Below, one piece after another: positions 43,727 through 53,316 of a stretch of 64,000 bases of DNA; position 1 is the stretch's first letter, and every line of letters starts with the position of its first letter. The position numbers and the translations under genes are program-made. The notes beneath the pieces are model-generated. The model saw only the letters and a list, made by a program, of their open reading frames with translations, did not search any database and was not told the DNA's origin. Origin of the DNA: Candidatus Melainabacteria bacterium SSGW_16. Its GTDB lineage: Bacteria; Cyanobacteriota; Vampirovibrionia; 2-02-FULL-35-15. The stretch spans positions 173,312 to 237,311 of the forward strand of contig DUDS01000015.1 in assembly GCA_004769085.1 (NCBI GenBank), written 5' to 3'.

Positions 43727-44392
43727 TTACTGCAATAATCTCTTTATCTCTTCATCTGTAACGGGAGTAAAATCTTCATAATGTACTCCAACAGCAACAA
43801 AATCTCTTGGAACCTTTAAAGTAACAATTTTTACACCAAGGGATGAAATCTCTTCATGTGCCTGTGAACTAATTACAGGTATTGCTAATGTTATACTCTT
43901 TGGTTCCTGTTTCTTAACAGACTTAACTGCTGCCATTGCAGTCATTCCTGTTGCAGTCCCATCGTCCACAAGAATTATATCTTTATAAGAATATTCAATA
44001 TCTTTCCCCTGCTTATACTTTTTTTCTCTTTCTCTGCAATCATTTATTAAATAAACTATTTGCTTCTGGAGATAATCCCATTTTGATTCTTTTTGAGAAG
44101 AGGTTTCGTAAAAGATTTCCTGAGAAAGAGAAGACACAACATAGTCCCCAAGCGAAGTAACAGCACCTATTGCCAGTTCAGGATTATTTGGCGCACCAAT
44201 TTTTTTTGAAACTATAATGTCAAGTTCTGAATGAAGTGCATCAGCAATTGGTTTTGCAACTGCAACTCCACCCCTTGGAAGCGCTATAACAACTGGATTA
44301 GTTAATCCTAAATCTAAAAGCTTTGTAACCAGTTGTCCTCCGGCATCTGCACGGTTTTTAAAAATTAAATCTTTATTTAGATACCTTGCCAT
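43727..44392 (-). CDS. Phosphoribosyltransferase-domain protein
   Basis: 221 residues. The PRPP-binding motif appears as DIILVDDGTATGMTAMAAV, and the N-terminal half has VIALPRGGVAVAKPIADAL, the usual pattern of a stand-alone PRTase-like family found near erythromycin esterase or dienelactone hydrolase genes in other bacteria. No other domain is present. Substrate unknown. Confidence 0.85.
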   Translation of the reverse strand: MARYLNKDLIFKNRADAGGQLVTKLLDLGLTNPVVIALPRGGVAVAKPIADALHSELDIIVSKKIGAPNNPELAIGAVTSLGDYVVSSLSQEIFYETSSQKESKWDYLQKQIVYLINDCREREKKYKQGKDIEYSYKDIILVDDGTATGMTAMAAVKSVKKQEPKSITLAIPVISSQAHEEISSLGVKIVTLKVPRDFVAVGVHYEDFTPVTDEEIKRLLQ

Positions 44393-44449
44393 TTTGATTA
44401 TATTGTATTATGAATTTGCATAAGTACATAAAATATGTAAAAGACGTGG

Positions 44450-45982
44450 TTAATTCCCGGCAATTGTTATTTTTTGATCTCTGGCAAGGGTTAAATCCAC
44501 AGTAATAGGATCATGATCAGATATTCTGCTCAAATAAGATTCATTTACAAGTTTTAATGTTTGTCCATTAAATGGTTCAAATCTTTTATTTTTTGGTTTT
44601 ACAAAAAACCAGTCCAGCTTATAATATGCAATAATTCTTGGTTCTACAAACTTAAAAGTACTTTCAAAGCCTTTCAAATGTCTTTCATTTGAATTTGCCA
44701 GCAGTCCTCTTTTACCATTAAAGCTGCGATCAGAGTCTCCTCTTACATCAAAAGTTTCTCCATCAGCAAATTGAAAATCCTTAATATATTTAAAAAGTTT
44801 TCTTTCATGATTTGGAAAAAACACAGGGATATTAGGAAATGCCGGATCTTTATATTGAAAAGCCTTGCTTAAAGCAACAGATGCAAGGTTTGTTAGTCCA
44901 GGTATAGGAATTCCTACAGGAATAAGAAACAGGGCAATTTGTCTTGCAACAAAATCACGATCCATAAGTCTTTTTTTAACCTCTTTTTTAAGAGAAGTAG
45001 GCGCCGAATCAGTTGTAGAAGTATTTAAGTCTCCTGCAATCACTAAAGGTGTCTGATAATTTTTTAATTTCTCAAACAAATAATTAATCTGGTTATACCT
45101 ACAGTCCGGGTAACATCTGTCTTCAAGATGAGTTGATACAACAGTTATTATTTCATTTCCCGGAAGGTTGATATTAGCTACTAAAGCACATCTTCCACCG
45201 CGTCTCACTTCATTTTGAATCTCCTGATTAAATATTGTTTTAGCACCATATCTTCTTGCACTTTCTACCGGTGACTGCTTACCTATCTCACTTTCAAACC
45301 ATTTGTAGCACTGCGGGAGCCTGATCACATAAGCATTTTTAATTGGATACTTTGACAGTATTGCACTGCCATGCAAACCAAGATAACGTTTAGGATCCAG
45401 AGAATGCATGTTAATGATGGGACTCAATTCTATAAACTCAGTTGCAAATGCAAAATTATAATTCAAAGTTTTCGCAAGTTCAGAAATAATATTTCTGTAT
45501 TGAGTTCTTGACATTCCAATATCTGATTCATTAATGGCAATAATATCGCTATTTGATATTGTTTCCAGTTCTTTTTTAAAACTTCCATGCTTTGCATCTT
45601 CCAGATTTCCTCTATATGAATAATAATAGTTACGAGAATTATTAAACACGTTCTTAATTGCATTTAAATTTATACCTCTCTCAATATTCCAGTGAGATAA
45701 TCTTAGGTAAGATTTGTTATATTTATAATTTTCAACAAAGGGGTTTCTGTTAAAAATATATGGCACAGATAATTGCTTATCCAGTTTTAACAACAAATCC
45801 TGACTATGCTGGACAGGTTTGCTTAAAGTAACCAGATCAGCATAAGACAAAACACTGAATGGACTAAACTTCTTTATAAAATGTTCACGAAATTCCTTAC
45901 TCAGGAGGAAAATAATAAAAACAATTACCAATGGCAGAAAAATAAATAATATAAACTTTGCGCTTTTTTTATTACTAATCAC
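44450..45982 (-). CDS. Membrane-anchored endonuclease/exonuclease/phosphatase family protein
   Basis: 510 residues. One N-terminal membrane helix (about 9-27) anchors a periplasmic EEP domain: LRLSHWNIERGIN (Asn), IAINESDIGMSRTQYRN (Glu), VVSTHLEDRC, LVIAGDLNTSTTDS (Asp/Asn) and the final ISDHDPITVDL (Asp-His). Two Cys in EDRCYPDCRYNQ near the active site are unusual and may form a disulfide. Similar outer-face EEP proteins hydrolyse lipids or phosphodiesters; the target is unknown. Confidence 0.8.
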   Translation of the reverse strand: MISNKKSAKFILFIFLPLVIVFIIFLLSKEFREHFIKKFSPFSVLSYADLVTLSKPVQHSQDLLLKLDKQLSVPYIFNRNPFVENYKYNKSYLRLSHWNIERGINLNAIKNVFNNSRNYYYSYRGNLEDAKHGSFKKELETISNSDIIAINESDIGMSRTQYRNIISELAKTLNYNFAFATEFIELSPIINMHSLDPKRYLGLHGSAILSKYPIKNAYVIRLPQCYKWFESEIGKQSPVESARRYGAKTIFNQEIQNEVRRGGRCALVANINLPGNEIITVVSTHLEDRCYPDCRYNQINYLFEKLKNYQTPLVIAGDLNTSTTDSAPTSLKKEVKKRLMDRDFVARQIALFLIPVGIPIPGLTNLASVALSKAFQYKDPAFPNIPVFFPNHERKLFKYIKDFQFADGETFDVRGDSDRSFNGKRGLLANSNERHLKGFESTFKFVEPRIIAYYKLDWFFVKPKNKRFEPFNGQTLKLVNESYLSRISDHDPITVDLTLARDQKITIAGN

Positions 45983-46047
45983 TTATTAATCTTTTCTGTT
46001 ATCATATGCTTAAACCCAGATCTCTCAAGTACTCCAATTATACTTCC

Positions 46048-46635
46048 ATGATAAAAAAAATTGTAATTTTAATATTAATGATTTGCAGCTTGTACTGTTC
46101 ACATGCTTCTGGAAGTATTATTGGACTTAATTGTGAAAAAAGCAAAATTACTTACTCTCTTTCCAAATTTGGTATACCTTTTAAAATAAAATCACTTCCT
46201 GCAACAGGACAAATTGAATTGGATCAAATAGAATCATCTGTTAATAAGGAGCATAAAACATTCCTTTTAAGGAAGCTTGACTTAAAAGCAAATTTTACTT
46301 CCAAACTGGAATTATTCAGAAGGGTAATTAATTATGATAAATACCCTTACTTCTCTTTTTCATCTGATATAAAGGAACCAATATTAGTTGATGATAATAA
46401 AGAGATCTTTGTAGATGGCTATATCAGTTTTCATGGAGTATCGAGGAAAGTCTCAGTAAAACTTATATGCACAATTGACAAAGAGTTAATAAATTTCAAA
46501 GGTAATATAAATATCAAAATGACAGACTTTGATCTTATACCCCCAAGAATTTTATTTATTACAATGGACAACTTAATTAAAACAAAAATAGAATTATGCT
46601 CAAATAATTTTCAAAACAGCACGGACTTACAATAA
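46048..46635 (+). CDS. YceI-family lipid/isoprenoid-binding periplasmic protein
   Basis: 195 residues from the ATG at 46048-46050, chosen because it begins directly with a signal peptide (MIKKIVILILMICSLYC, cleavage after SHASG). The earlier in-frame ATG at 46006 adds 14 polar residues. The mature part shows the YceI pattern with FGIPFKIKSL near the start, DKYPYFSFSS and DGYISFHGVSRKVSV. YceI proteins bind polyprenoids or fatty amides in a beta-barrel. The 3' end overlaps the convergent birA by 25 bp. Confidence 0.82.
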   Translation: MIKKIVILILMICSLYCSHASGSIIGLNCEKSKITYSLSKFGIPFKIKSLPATGQIELDQIESSVNKEHKTFLLRKLDLKANFTSKLELFRRVINYDKYPYFSFSSDIKEPILVDDNKEIFVDGYISFHGVSRKVSVKLICTIDKELINFKGNINIKMTDFDLIPPRILFITMDNLIKTKIELCSNNFQNSTDLQ

Positions 46636-47255
46636 TCATTCCATCTAAGCTGGACCTCTGTATATTCACCTGAAAAGATTTTTGAATACCATTCATCCGT
46701 ATTTTTAACAATTTTCTCTATTAGTTTTTCTTTTGAAAACCTACTGAAGTTCTCTTTTTCCATAAGCTCCTCAAGAGAAACCGGCTGAACAGTATTCCTG
46801 TCAAGCAAATATTCTGATTTATAGACATTAATACCTATACCAGTTATAAGTACAGATATTTTGTTTTTTGTTAATTTGCTTTCCACAAGAATACCACCGA
46901 GTTTTTTGTTTCCTGCGTATATATCATTTAAAGGTTTAATAGAAGTTTTAAGGTTACAAAATTCATTAATAGATTCTACACAGGCAACAGCACATGCTTT
47001 TGTATAGAGGGTTGAGATAGTAATAGGTTTATCAATCAAAGAAAGGTGAATAATTGAAAGATATATTCCTGCACCTTTTGGTGAGTCCCATTTTCTGCCA
47101 TAGTTACCCCTGCCAGCAGTTTGATAGTCTGCAACCACAAATGCAGTATTACTTACCTGCCCTGATTCAACAAGTCTTTTTGCTTTATCCATTGTTGAAT
47201 CAAGCTCCTCATACCAGAATCTTTTAATATCTAATTTTGTATCAGGAGTATTCAC
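46611..47255 (-). CDS. birA: Biotin-protein ligase
   Basis: 214 residues: catalytic domain only, without the DNA-binding N-terminus of E. coli BirA. GRGNYGRKWDSPKGAGIYLSI contains the biotinyl-AMP loop; KPLNDIYAGNKKLGGILVES is the KWPNDI-type motif (here KPLND). It transfers biotin to carboxylase carrier proteins. Its place directly behind the leucine-degradation genes, one of which is a biotin-dependent carboxylase subunit, fits a dedicated role. Eight bp separate it from mvaB. Confidence 0.9.
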   Translation of the reverse strand: MNTPDTKLDIKRFWYEELDSTMDKAKRLVESGQVSNTAFVVADYQTAGRGNYGRKWDSPKGAGIYLSIIHLSLIDKPITISTLYTKACAVACVESINEFCNLKTSIKPLNDIYAGNKKLGGILVESKLTKNKISVLITGIGINVYKSEYLLDRNTVQPVSLEELMEKENFSRFSKEKLIEKIVKNTDEWYSKIFSGEYTEVQLRWNDYCKSVLF

Positions 47256-47262
47256 TTATTAA

Positions 47263-48192
47263 CTAAATATTTAAAATTTGTCCTACTACACCAAGTCTTT
47301 GCAACTGCTTGCAGGGAAGTGTACGACCAATAATATTTTGCATATATAAGGATGCCTGGACAAGCTTATTAATATCAACATCTGTTTTAATTTTCATTTT
47401 ATTTAACATATAAACAAGATCTTCTGTTGCCAGATTCCCTGAAGCTCCAGGCGCAAATGGGCAACCACCAAGACCACCTGAAGAAGAGTCATATGTTGAA
47501 ATTCCAAGCTCAAGCCCGCTCATTACATTTGCAAGCGCAGTACCATATGTATCGTGAAAATGAAGTCCAATTTTTTCTTTTGGAATTTGATTAATTACAT
47601 AGCTAATAGTCTCATATACATCTGTAGGAACAGCAGCTCCAATAGTGTCACCTATTGAAACTTCATATATCCCCAGATCAATTAATGCTTTTGTGACATA
47701 AAGAACTTTTTCTTTTTTTATTTCACCTTCATAAGGACAGACAAAACAGGTGGAAACATATCCTCTTACAGAAATTTTGTTTTCCAGTGCAACTTTTGTA
47801 ACCTCCTTAAAAGTTTTCAGCGACTCATCAACAGACATATTTATATTCATTTTTGTAAATGTTTCACTGCAGGCAGTAAAAACTGCAATCTTTTTTATAC
47901 CAGAATCAATTGCCCTCTGAAGTCCTTTTAAATTAGGCACAAGGGCAGAATATGTTACATTTTCAAATTGTCTAAGTCCTTTAAGTACATCTTCTGCATC
48001 AGAAAGCTGGGGTACCACTTTTGGATGAACAAATGAAGTTGTCTCAATATCTTTTAGTCCACTTGCAGCAAGAAGCTCAATAAAGACAATTTTGTTCTTT
48101 GTGGAAACATTGACAGATTCATTCTGAAGTCCATCACGGGGACCAACTTCTACAATCTTTACCCTTTTTGGTAAATTGTTTTTTGTTACCAT
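47263..48192 (-). CDS. mvaB: Hydroxymethylglutaryl-CoA lyase
   Basis: 309 residues, TIM-barrel lyase of the DRE-TIM family: VEVGPRDGLQNES, SFVHPKVVPQLSDA, FTACSETFTKMN, the metal His pair HFHDTYGTALAN and the loop GLGGCPFAPGASGN with the catalytic Cys. It splits HMG-CoA into acetoacetate and acetyl-CoA, the last step of leucine degradation. Its start overlaps the enoyl-CoA hydratase stop by 7 bp. Confidence 0.96.
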   Translation of the reverse strand: MVTKNNLPKRVKIVEVGPRDGLQNESVNVSTKNKIVFIELLAASGLKDIETTSFVHPKVVPQLSDAEDVLKGLRQFENVTYSALVPNLKGLQRAIDSGIKKIAVFTACSETFTKMNINMSVDESLKTFKEVTKVALENKISVRGYVSTCFVCPYEGEIKKEKVLYVTKALIDLGIYEVSIGDTIGAAVPTDVYETISYVINQIPKEKIGLHFHDTYGTALANVMSGLELGISTYDSSSGGLGGCPFAPGASGNLATEDLVYMLNKMKIKTDVDINKLVQASLYMQNIIGRTLPCKQLQRLGVVGQILNI

Positions 48193-48956
48193 TTTGGGTT
48201 TCTCTTTTCAAGAAAAGCAAGCATTCCTTCCTGACCCTCCTGACTTACTCGTCTTTCAGCAATTTGTTTTGAAGTGATTTCAAGTGCTTTATCAAGCTCC
48301 ATAAAAGAAATTTCATCTGTCATTTTCTTGCATATTTTTATTGCTTCCGGTCCACCGCTTAGGATAGAATCAATCCATCCTTGTATTTTCAAGTCCATTT
48401 CCTCAATAGTTTTTGTAACTTCAGAAATAAGCCCGATTCTTCTGGCTTCATTTGCATCAAATCTTTCAGAAGTTAAAAAATATCTCCTGGCTTCACCTGG
48501 AATAATTTTTCTCAAAACAAATGGGGATATAACTGCGGGAAGAAGCCCAATTCTAACTTCACTAAGAGCAAATTTGGCTGATTCTAATGCACAAGCCATA
48601 TCACATACACTAACTAAACCAACTCCACCGCCAATAGCTGTACCCTGAATCCGCCCAATGACAGGAACTGGACATTCATATATAGCTTTAAACATGATTG
48701 CAAGCTGTTTTGCATCACTTATATTCTCTTCATAAGAAAATTTAAGTGTTGACTTCATCCAGTTAAGATCACCGCCAGCACAGAATGATTTTCCCTCTGC
48801 AGAAAGAATTACAATTCTTAGTTTTTTATCTTTGCTAAACTCTTGGAAAATATTTGTAAGTTCACTAACCATCTCAGCATTAAATGCATTATGAATTTCA
48901 GGTCTGCTAAGAGTAACCTTAGCAACTTGATCTTTAATTTCTGTTTTTACTGACAT
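48186..48956 (-). CDS. liuC: Enoyl-CoA hydratase, probable methylglutaconyl-CoA hydratase
   Basis: 256-residue crotonase. The oxyanion-hole loop is KSFCAGGDLNWMKS and the second is RIQGTAIGGGVGLVSVCDMACA with catalytic-type Glu in LSEVRIGLLPAV. GDLNWM and the position between mccB and mvaB identify the methylglutaconyl-CoA hydratase group rather than the general FadB type. It hydrates 3-methylglutaconyl-CoA to HMG-CoA. Confidence 0.88.
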   Translation of the reverse strand: MSVKTEIKDQVAKVTLSRPEIHNAFNAEMVSELTNIFQEFSKDKKLRIVILSAEGKSFCAGGDLNWMKSTLKFSYEENISDAKQLAIMFKAIYECPVPVIGRIQGTAIGGGVGLVSVCDMACALESAKFALSEVRIGLLPAVISPFVLRKIIPGEARRYFLTSERFDANEARRIGLISEVTKTIEEMDLKIQGWIDSILSGGPEAIKICKKMTDEISFMELDKALEITSKQIAERRVSQEGQEGMLAFLEKRNPKW

Positions 48957-48964
48957 TTCAATAA

Positions 48965-50575
48965 TTACATCCTAAAAACAGGGGTTTCTTTAGAGGGGAA
49001 AGGTCCGTTTAACGATGCAGAGATACATCTGGCTAGAACAGTCCTTGTATCTGCAGGATCAATTATTCCATCATCCCATAGCCTACTGGTACTAAAATAA
49101 GCACTGCTTTCCTGGGCGTATTTTTCAAGAGTAGGTCGCTTAAATTCTTCTTCTTCTTCTTTTGTCATTGGAGATTCACCTTTAAAGACCAATTGATCTT
49201 TTTTTACAGTAAGCAAAACATTACTAGCCTGTTCTCCACCCATTACTGAAATCCTGGCATTAGGCCACATCCACAACATTCGTGGTTCATAAGCCCTCCC
49301 ACACATTGCATAGTTTCCTGCACCGTGTGATCCCCCTATAATAACTGTAAATTTCGGCACTGCTGCACATGAAACTGCCTGCACCATTTTTGCTCCATCT
49401 TTTGCAATACCACCTGCTTCAAACTGCTTCCCAACCATAAAACCAACTATATTCTGAAGGAAAACAAGTGGAATACCTCTCTGACTACAAAGTTGTATAA
49501 AATGAGTTGCTTTAAGAGCACTTTCTGAAAAAAGGATCCCGTTATTAGCTACAATTCCTACAGGATATCCAAAAATTCTGGCAAAGCCACAGACAATTGT
49601 CTTACCATAAAGAGCTTTAAACTCCTGGAATTCACTGCCATCCACAAGACATGCAATAACTTTCCTGACATCATATGTTCTTCTGGGATCTTTTGGAATA
49701 ATGCCATATATTTCTTTTGGATCGTAGAGTGGATCTTTTGATTCTTTAATATCAAGAAAGGTTTTAGGTTTAAAATTTAAATTCCCTACAATTCTACGGG
49801 TTATATTCAGAGCATCTTCATCATTTTGTGCATAATGATCTGTAACACCAGAGATCTTACAGTGTAAATCTGCTCCTCCAAGATCTTCAGCACTCACCTC
49901 TTCACCGGTTGCAGCTTTTACAAGCGGAGGACCACCAAGGAAAATAGTACCCTGATTCCTGACTATTACTGCTTCATCACTCATTGCAGGAACATATGCA
50001 CCACCAGCAGTACAGGATCCCATAACTACTGCTATCTGAGGAATCCCTGATGCTGACATTCTAGCCTGATTATAAAAAATACGACCGAAATGATCCCTGT
50101 CAGGAAACACTTCTGACTGGAGTGGCAAAAAGGCACCTCCGGAATCCACAAGATAAATACAAGGCAAATGATTTTCCATTGCAATTTCCTGGGCACGTAG
50201 ATGTTTTTTCACAGTAATCGGGTAGTATGTCCCACCTTTTACCGTAGCGTCATTTGCAATAATTACTATTTCTCTTCCATGAACAATTCCAATTCCTGTA
50301 ATTATTCCGGCAGACGGAGCATCATTGTTATAAAGATCTATTGCTGCCAGTGTGCTGAACTCAAGGAACTTTGTGTTTTCATCTATAAGCTTCTCAATTC
50401 TTTCTCTAGCTAAAAGTTTTTCTCTGTCTTTGTGCTTTTTTACTGCTTCAGGCCCACCACCCTGTTTTACTATTTCTGTTTTTGCTTTTAACTCAGAAAT
50501 CTGTTCTTCAAGAGAAGCATAGTTTTCCTTAAACGAAGGGGCCTTTGTATCAATTTCAACAGCTAGAGTTTCCAT
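48965..50575 (-). CDS. mccB: Methylcrotonyl-CoA carboxylase carboxyltransferase (beta) subunit
   Basis: 536 residues from the ATG at 50573-50575; a TTG five codons upstream is possible. Carboxyltransferase core of the acetyl-CoA carboxylase beta type: [49 protein letters not shown] and VSMGGEQAS-like [12 protein letters not shown]. Neighbours (hydratase, HMG-CoA lyase, birA) fix the specificity as methylcrotonyl-CoA. The biotin carboxylase/BCCP alpha subunit (liuD) is not in the window, so it must be encoded elsewhere or shared. First gene of the minus-strand unit. Confidence 0.92.
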   Translation of the reverse strand: METLAVEIDTKAPSFKENYASLEEQISELKAKTEIVKQGGGPEAVKKHKDREKLLARERIEKLIDENTKFLEFSTLAAIDLYNNDAPSAGIITGIGIVHGREIVIIANDATVKGGTYYPITVKKHLRAQEIAMENHLPCIYLVDSGGAFLPLQSEVFPDRDHFGRIFYNQARMSASGIPQIAVVMGSCTAGGAYVPAMSDEAVIVRNQGTIFLGGPPLVKAATGEEVSAEDLGGADLHCKISGVTDHYAQNDEDALNITRRIVGNLNFKPKTFLDIKESKDPLYDPKEIYGIIPKDPRRTYDVRKVIACLVDGSEFQEFKALYGKTIVCGFARIFGYPVGIVANNGILFSESALKATHFIQLCSQRGIPLVFLQNIVGFMVGKQFEAGGIAKDGAKMVQAVSCAAVPKFTVIIGGSHGAGNYAMCGRAYEPRMLWMWPNARISVMGGEQASNVLLTVKKDQLVFKGESPMTKEEEEEFKRPTLEKYAQESSAYFSTSRLWDDGIIDPADTRTVLARCISASLNGPFPSKETPVFRM

Positions 50576-50690
50576 ATTTGTTATAAACAATTTCCCTTAA
50601 GATTATATGACACTATAAGGATGTATCAGAAGTTATTTAATTTTACCAACTATATAAAGTATCACAGATGATAATATTATTATCAATTTC

Positions 50691-51866
50691 ATGAGTACCA
50701 CTACTGAAATAAAACAAGACAAAATGAATTTCTCTCTTAATGAGGATCAGTTTCTGCTTCAACAGACTATTCGGGACTTTGTAATAAAAGAGGTGGTTCC
50801 TAAAGCAAAAGACTGGGACGAAAGTGAAGAAGTCCCTATCGACACTATAAAAAAATTAGCCAGTCTCGGCATCTTAGGTATGGCTGTTGAAAATAAATAT
50901 GGAGGATCCGAACTGGATCCTGTTTCAATTGCAGTAGTAATAGAAGAACTTGCAAGAGGTGACGGTTCTCTTGCTCTTACTGTAGCTGCGCATAATGGAC
51001 TTGGTTGTGGTCATATTTCAAGATTTGGCAGTGAAGAGCAAAAGAAAAAATATCTTGGTGATCTTGCCAGTGGAAAAAAACTTGGCGGATGGGGACTGAC
51101 AGAGCCAGGATCAGGATCAGATGCCGCAGGGATGAAAACTAAAGCAATTAAAAAAGGAAATAACTGGATTTTAAACGGTACAAAAATGTTTATTACAAAT
51201 GCTTCTGTGGGCGAAACTTTTGTGATATTAGCCGTAACAGATCCTGGAAGAAAACAAAAAGGCATTACAGCATTTATCCTTGAAAAAGGAGACAAAGGTT
51301 TTAAAGCAGGAAAAAAACTTGAAAAAATGGGGATGAGATCTTCAGACACCAGCGAACTAATTCTTGAAGATGTGGAAATCCCGGATTCAAGAAGGCTTGG
51401 AGAATTAAACCAGGGGTTTATTAACACATTAATGATTCTTGACAGAGGAAGAATTGGGATCGGCGCTCTTTCAATAGGACTTGCACAGGCAGCACTGGAT
51501 GAAACGATAAAATATATAAACCAGAGAGAAACGTTTGGGAAACTCCTAAAAGATCATGAGGTAATAAGATTTATGCTTGCTGATATGAAAGTGGATATAG
51601 ATGCGGCAAGATTACTAATCTACAGAGCAGCAACGCTTGCATCTGAAGGAAAACCATATACATTAGAAGCATCAATTGCAAAACTTTTTTCATCAGAAAT
51701 GGCAATGAGAGTATGTAACAAAGCTATTCAGATACATGGTGGGTATGGCTATATAAGAGAATTCCCTGTTGAAAGATTTTTAAGAGATGCAAAACTTTGT
51801 GAAATTGGTGAAGGAACCAGTGAAATACAGAGAATGGTTATTGCAAGAGAATTATTAAAAAACTAA
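50691..51866 (+). CDS. Acyl-CoA dehydrogenase (short/branched-chain type)
   Basis: 391 residues with the three ACAD domains; [21 protein letters not shown] and MFITNASVG are FAD/substrate blocks, [46 protein letters not shown] end carries the active site (quoted by its parts [17 protein letters not shown] and [13 protein letters not shown]). The Glu in IGEGTSEIQ is the catalytic base of the SCAD/MCAD/BCD group. Isovaleryl-CoA dehydrogenases have Gly or Ala here and use another Glu, so although the gene is divergent from leucine-degradation genes (116-bp spacer) it is better called a butyryl- or 2-methyl-branched-chain-type enzyme. Confidence 0.88.
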   Translation: MSTTTEIKQDKMNFSLNEDQFLLQQTIRDFVIKEVVPKAKDWDESEEVPIDTIKKLASLGILGMAVENKYGGSELDPVSIAVVIEELARGDGSLALTVAAHNGLGCGHISRFGSEEQKKKYLGDLASGKKLGGWGLTEPGSGSDAAGMKTKAIKKGNNWILNGTKMFITNASVGETFVILAVTDPGRKQKGITAFILEKGDKGFKAGKKLEKMGMRSSDTSELILEDVEIPDSRRLGELNQGFINTLMILDRGRIGIGALSIGLAQAALDETIKYINQRETFGKLLKDHEVIRFMLADMKVDIDAARLLIYRAATLASEGKPYTLEASIAKLFSSEMAMRVCNKAIQIHGGYGYIREFPVERFLRDAKLCEIGEGTSEIQRMVIARELLKN

Positions 51867-51870
51867 GCTT

Positions 51871-52599
51871 TTACTTACTACTTGCGATCAAAAAGCTGAT
51901 TATTAAAGTAACATTGTGAATAAAGTGGACTACTATTGGCGGGATAAGTGAGTTAGTTTTATATCTTATAAAAGTTAAAACAAATCCGTAAAAGACAAAC
52001 AATAATAAAAGCACAAAAGCATTTCCAATATTCATAAAGTGCGATAACCCAAAAAATAAAGACGTGAGAACAATCCCCCAAAAACTGTTTATTTTACTCT
52101 GCAAAAATGGAAACATAAAACCTCTGTGAAAGATTTCCTCAAAAACGGGCGCAAACAGTGCACATGTAAAAAGATAAATCATTCCTTCTTTTGTTTTTGC
52201 AATATCCATTGCATAGAACTCCTTAGGCGCAAATTTAAAAATTACAGGCAAAGATACTAAAGATATAACAATCCCGACAACAAAACAAATTAAATATGTT
52301 TTTTGGTTTACAGGATGTAAAAACAATCCTTCTTTTAACGTTTTATTTTTTCTCTTACATGAAAAATAATAAATTATAAAAAATATCAGAAATGAAGAAA
52401 TAAAAAATACGAAGATCCCAAAATAGTGCGAATTAAAAAATGCAACCTTGGAAGATAGTAATTTACTCAAGTAAAAGGGTACAGCTATAAATGAAAATAA
52501 TGTTGTAATAAACATCAGAAACAAAGCCAGGAAAAATTCCCCTGTTGAGACATAATCAAAGTGGCTTAATTTATCTTTTTTAAAAATCATAAGCTGCAT
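51871..52599 (-). CDS. CPBP-family intramembrane metalloprotease
   Basis: 242 residues, about seven or eight hydrophobic helices. Motif 1 is EEIFHRGFMFPFL (tandem Glu), motif 2 FFGLSHFMN and motif 3 VHFIHN, the diagnostic set for CPBP (Rce1/Abi) glutamate proteases. Such proteins process lipidated or bacteriocin-like peptides or give immunity. Convergent to the acyl-CoA dehydrogenase with a 4-bp gap. Substrate unknown. Confidence 0.85.
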   Translation of the reverse strand: MQLMIFKKDKLSHFDYVSTGEFFLALFLMFITTLFSFIAVPFYLSKLLSSKVAFFNSHYFGIFVFFISSFLIFFIIYYFSCKRKNKTLKEGLFLHPVNQKTYLICFVVGIVISLVSLPVIFKFAPKEFYAMDIAKTKEGMIYLFTCALFAPVFEEIFHRGFMFPFLQSKINSFWGIVLTSLFFGLSHFMNIGNAFVLLLLFVFYGFVLTFIRYKTNSLIPPIVVHFIHNVTLIISFLIASSK

Positions 52600-52641
52600 G
52601 CGTCATTGACAGTGTACCGCAATTATATGCTTTAAGATAAA

Positions 52642-53316
52642 ATGATAACTATGTCTGAAAAGAAAATATCGATAAATACAAAAGAGATTCCGTTTCAGGA
52701 CAGATACAAACTTCTTATAGGTTCAATTGTCCCGCGACCAATTGGTTTTATTTCCACAATAAGTACCAGTGGAGCAAAGAACCTTGCTCCTTTTAGTTTT
52801 TTTAATGGTGTATGTTCAGATCCAATGGCAGTACTTTTTTGTCCGGTAATCAGAAGTTCTGATGGACAGGAAAAAGATACATTAAAAAATATAAAAGCTA
52901 CAAAGGAATTTGTAGTTAATATTGTTTCTGAAGAATTTGCAGATAAAATGAATCAGTGTTCAGCAGAATACCCTCCTGAAATAGATGAGTTTAAAGAGTC
53001 CGGTCTTACTCCGGTTCCAAGCACAATAGTAAAACCATATTTAGTAAAAGAGGCAAAAGTAAACATGGAGTGCAAGCTAATTCAAATTGTTGAGTTAGGT
53101 AAAAACCCAGGCGCAGGAAGTATTGTAATTGGCGAGGTGGTTTATTTTCATGCAAGAGAAGATGTTTATAAGGATGGTAAAATTATTTTAAGTAATTTAA
53201 AACCAGTTGGAAGACTTGGCGGAACAGAATACTGCAGAGTTACAGATATATTTAGTCTGCCAAGACCAGCCTTAAAATATCCTGTTCCAACAGGCGAAAA
53301 TCCAAACAACAAATGA
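52642..53316 (+). CDS. Flavin reductase-like (FMN-binding split-barrel) protein
   Basis: 224 residues; the ATG at 52651 three codons on is an alternative start. Split-barrel flavin protein: YKLLIGSIVPRPIGFISTIS, NLAPFSFFNGVCSDPM and FVVNIVSEEFADKMNQCS are the FMN-binding blocks of the DIM6/NTAB-type family that reduces flavins or aromatic substrates. It overlaps the following CoA-transferase by 4 bp (ATGA), so the two are co-translated and probably act on the same pathway. Confidence 0.82.
   Translation: MITMSEKKISINTKEIPFQDRYKLLIGSIVPRPIGFISTISTSGAKNLAPFSFFNGVCSDPMAVLFCPVIRSSDGQEKDTLKNIKATKEFVVNIVSEEFADKMNQCSAEYPPEIDEFKESGLTPVPSTIVKPYLVKEAKVNMECKLIQIVELGKNPGAGSIVIGEVVYFHAREDVYKDGKIILSNLKPVGRLGGTEYCRVTDIFSLPRPALKYPVPTGENPNNK

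Noticed and set aside
50691..51866. Isovaleryl-CoA dehydrogenase call from context
   Set aside because: The active-site Glu position matches SCAD/BCD-type enzymes.
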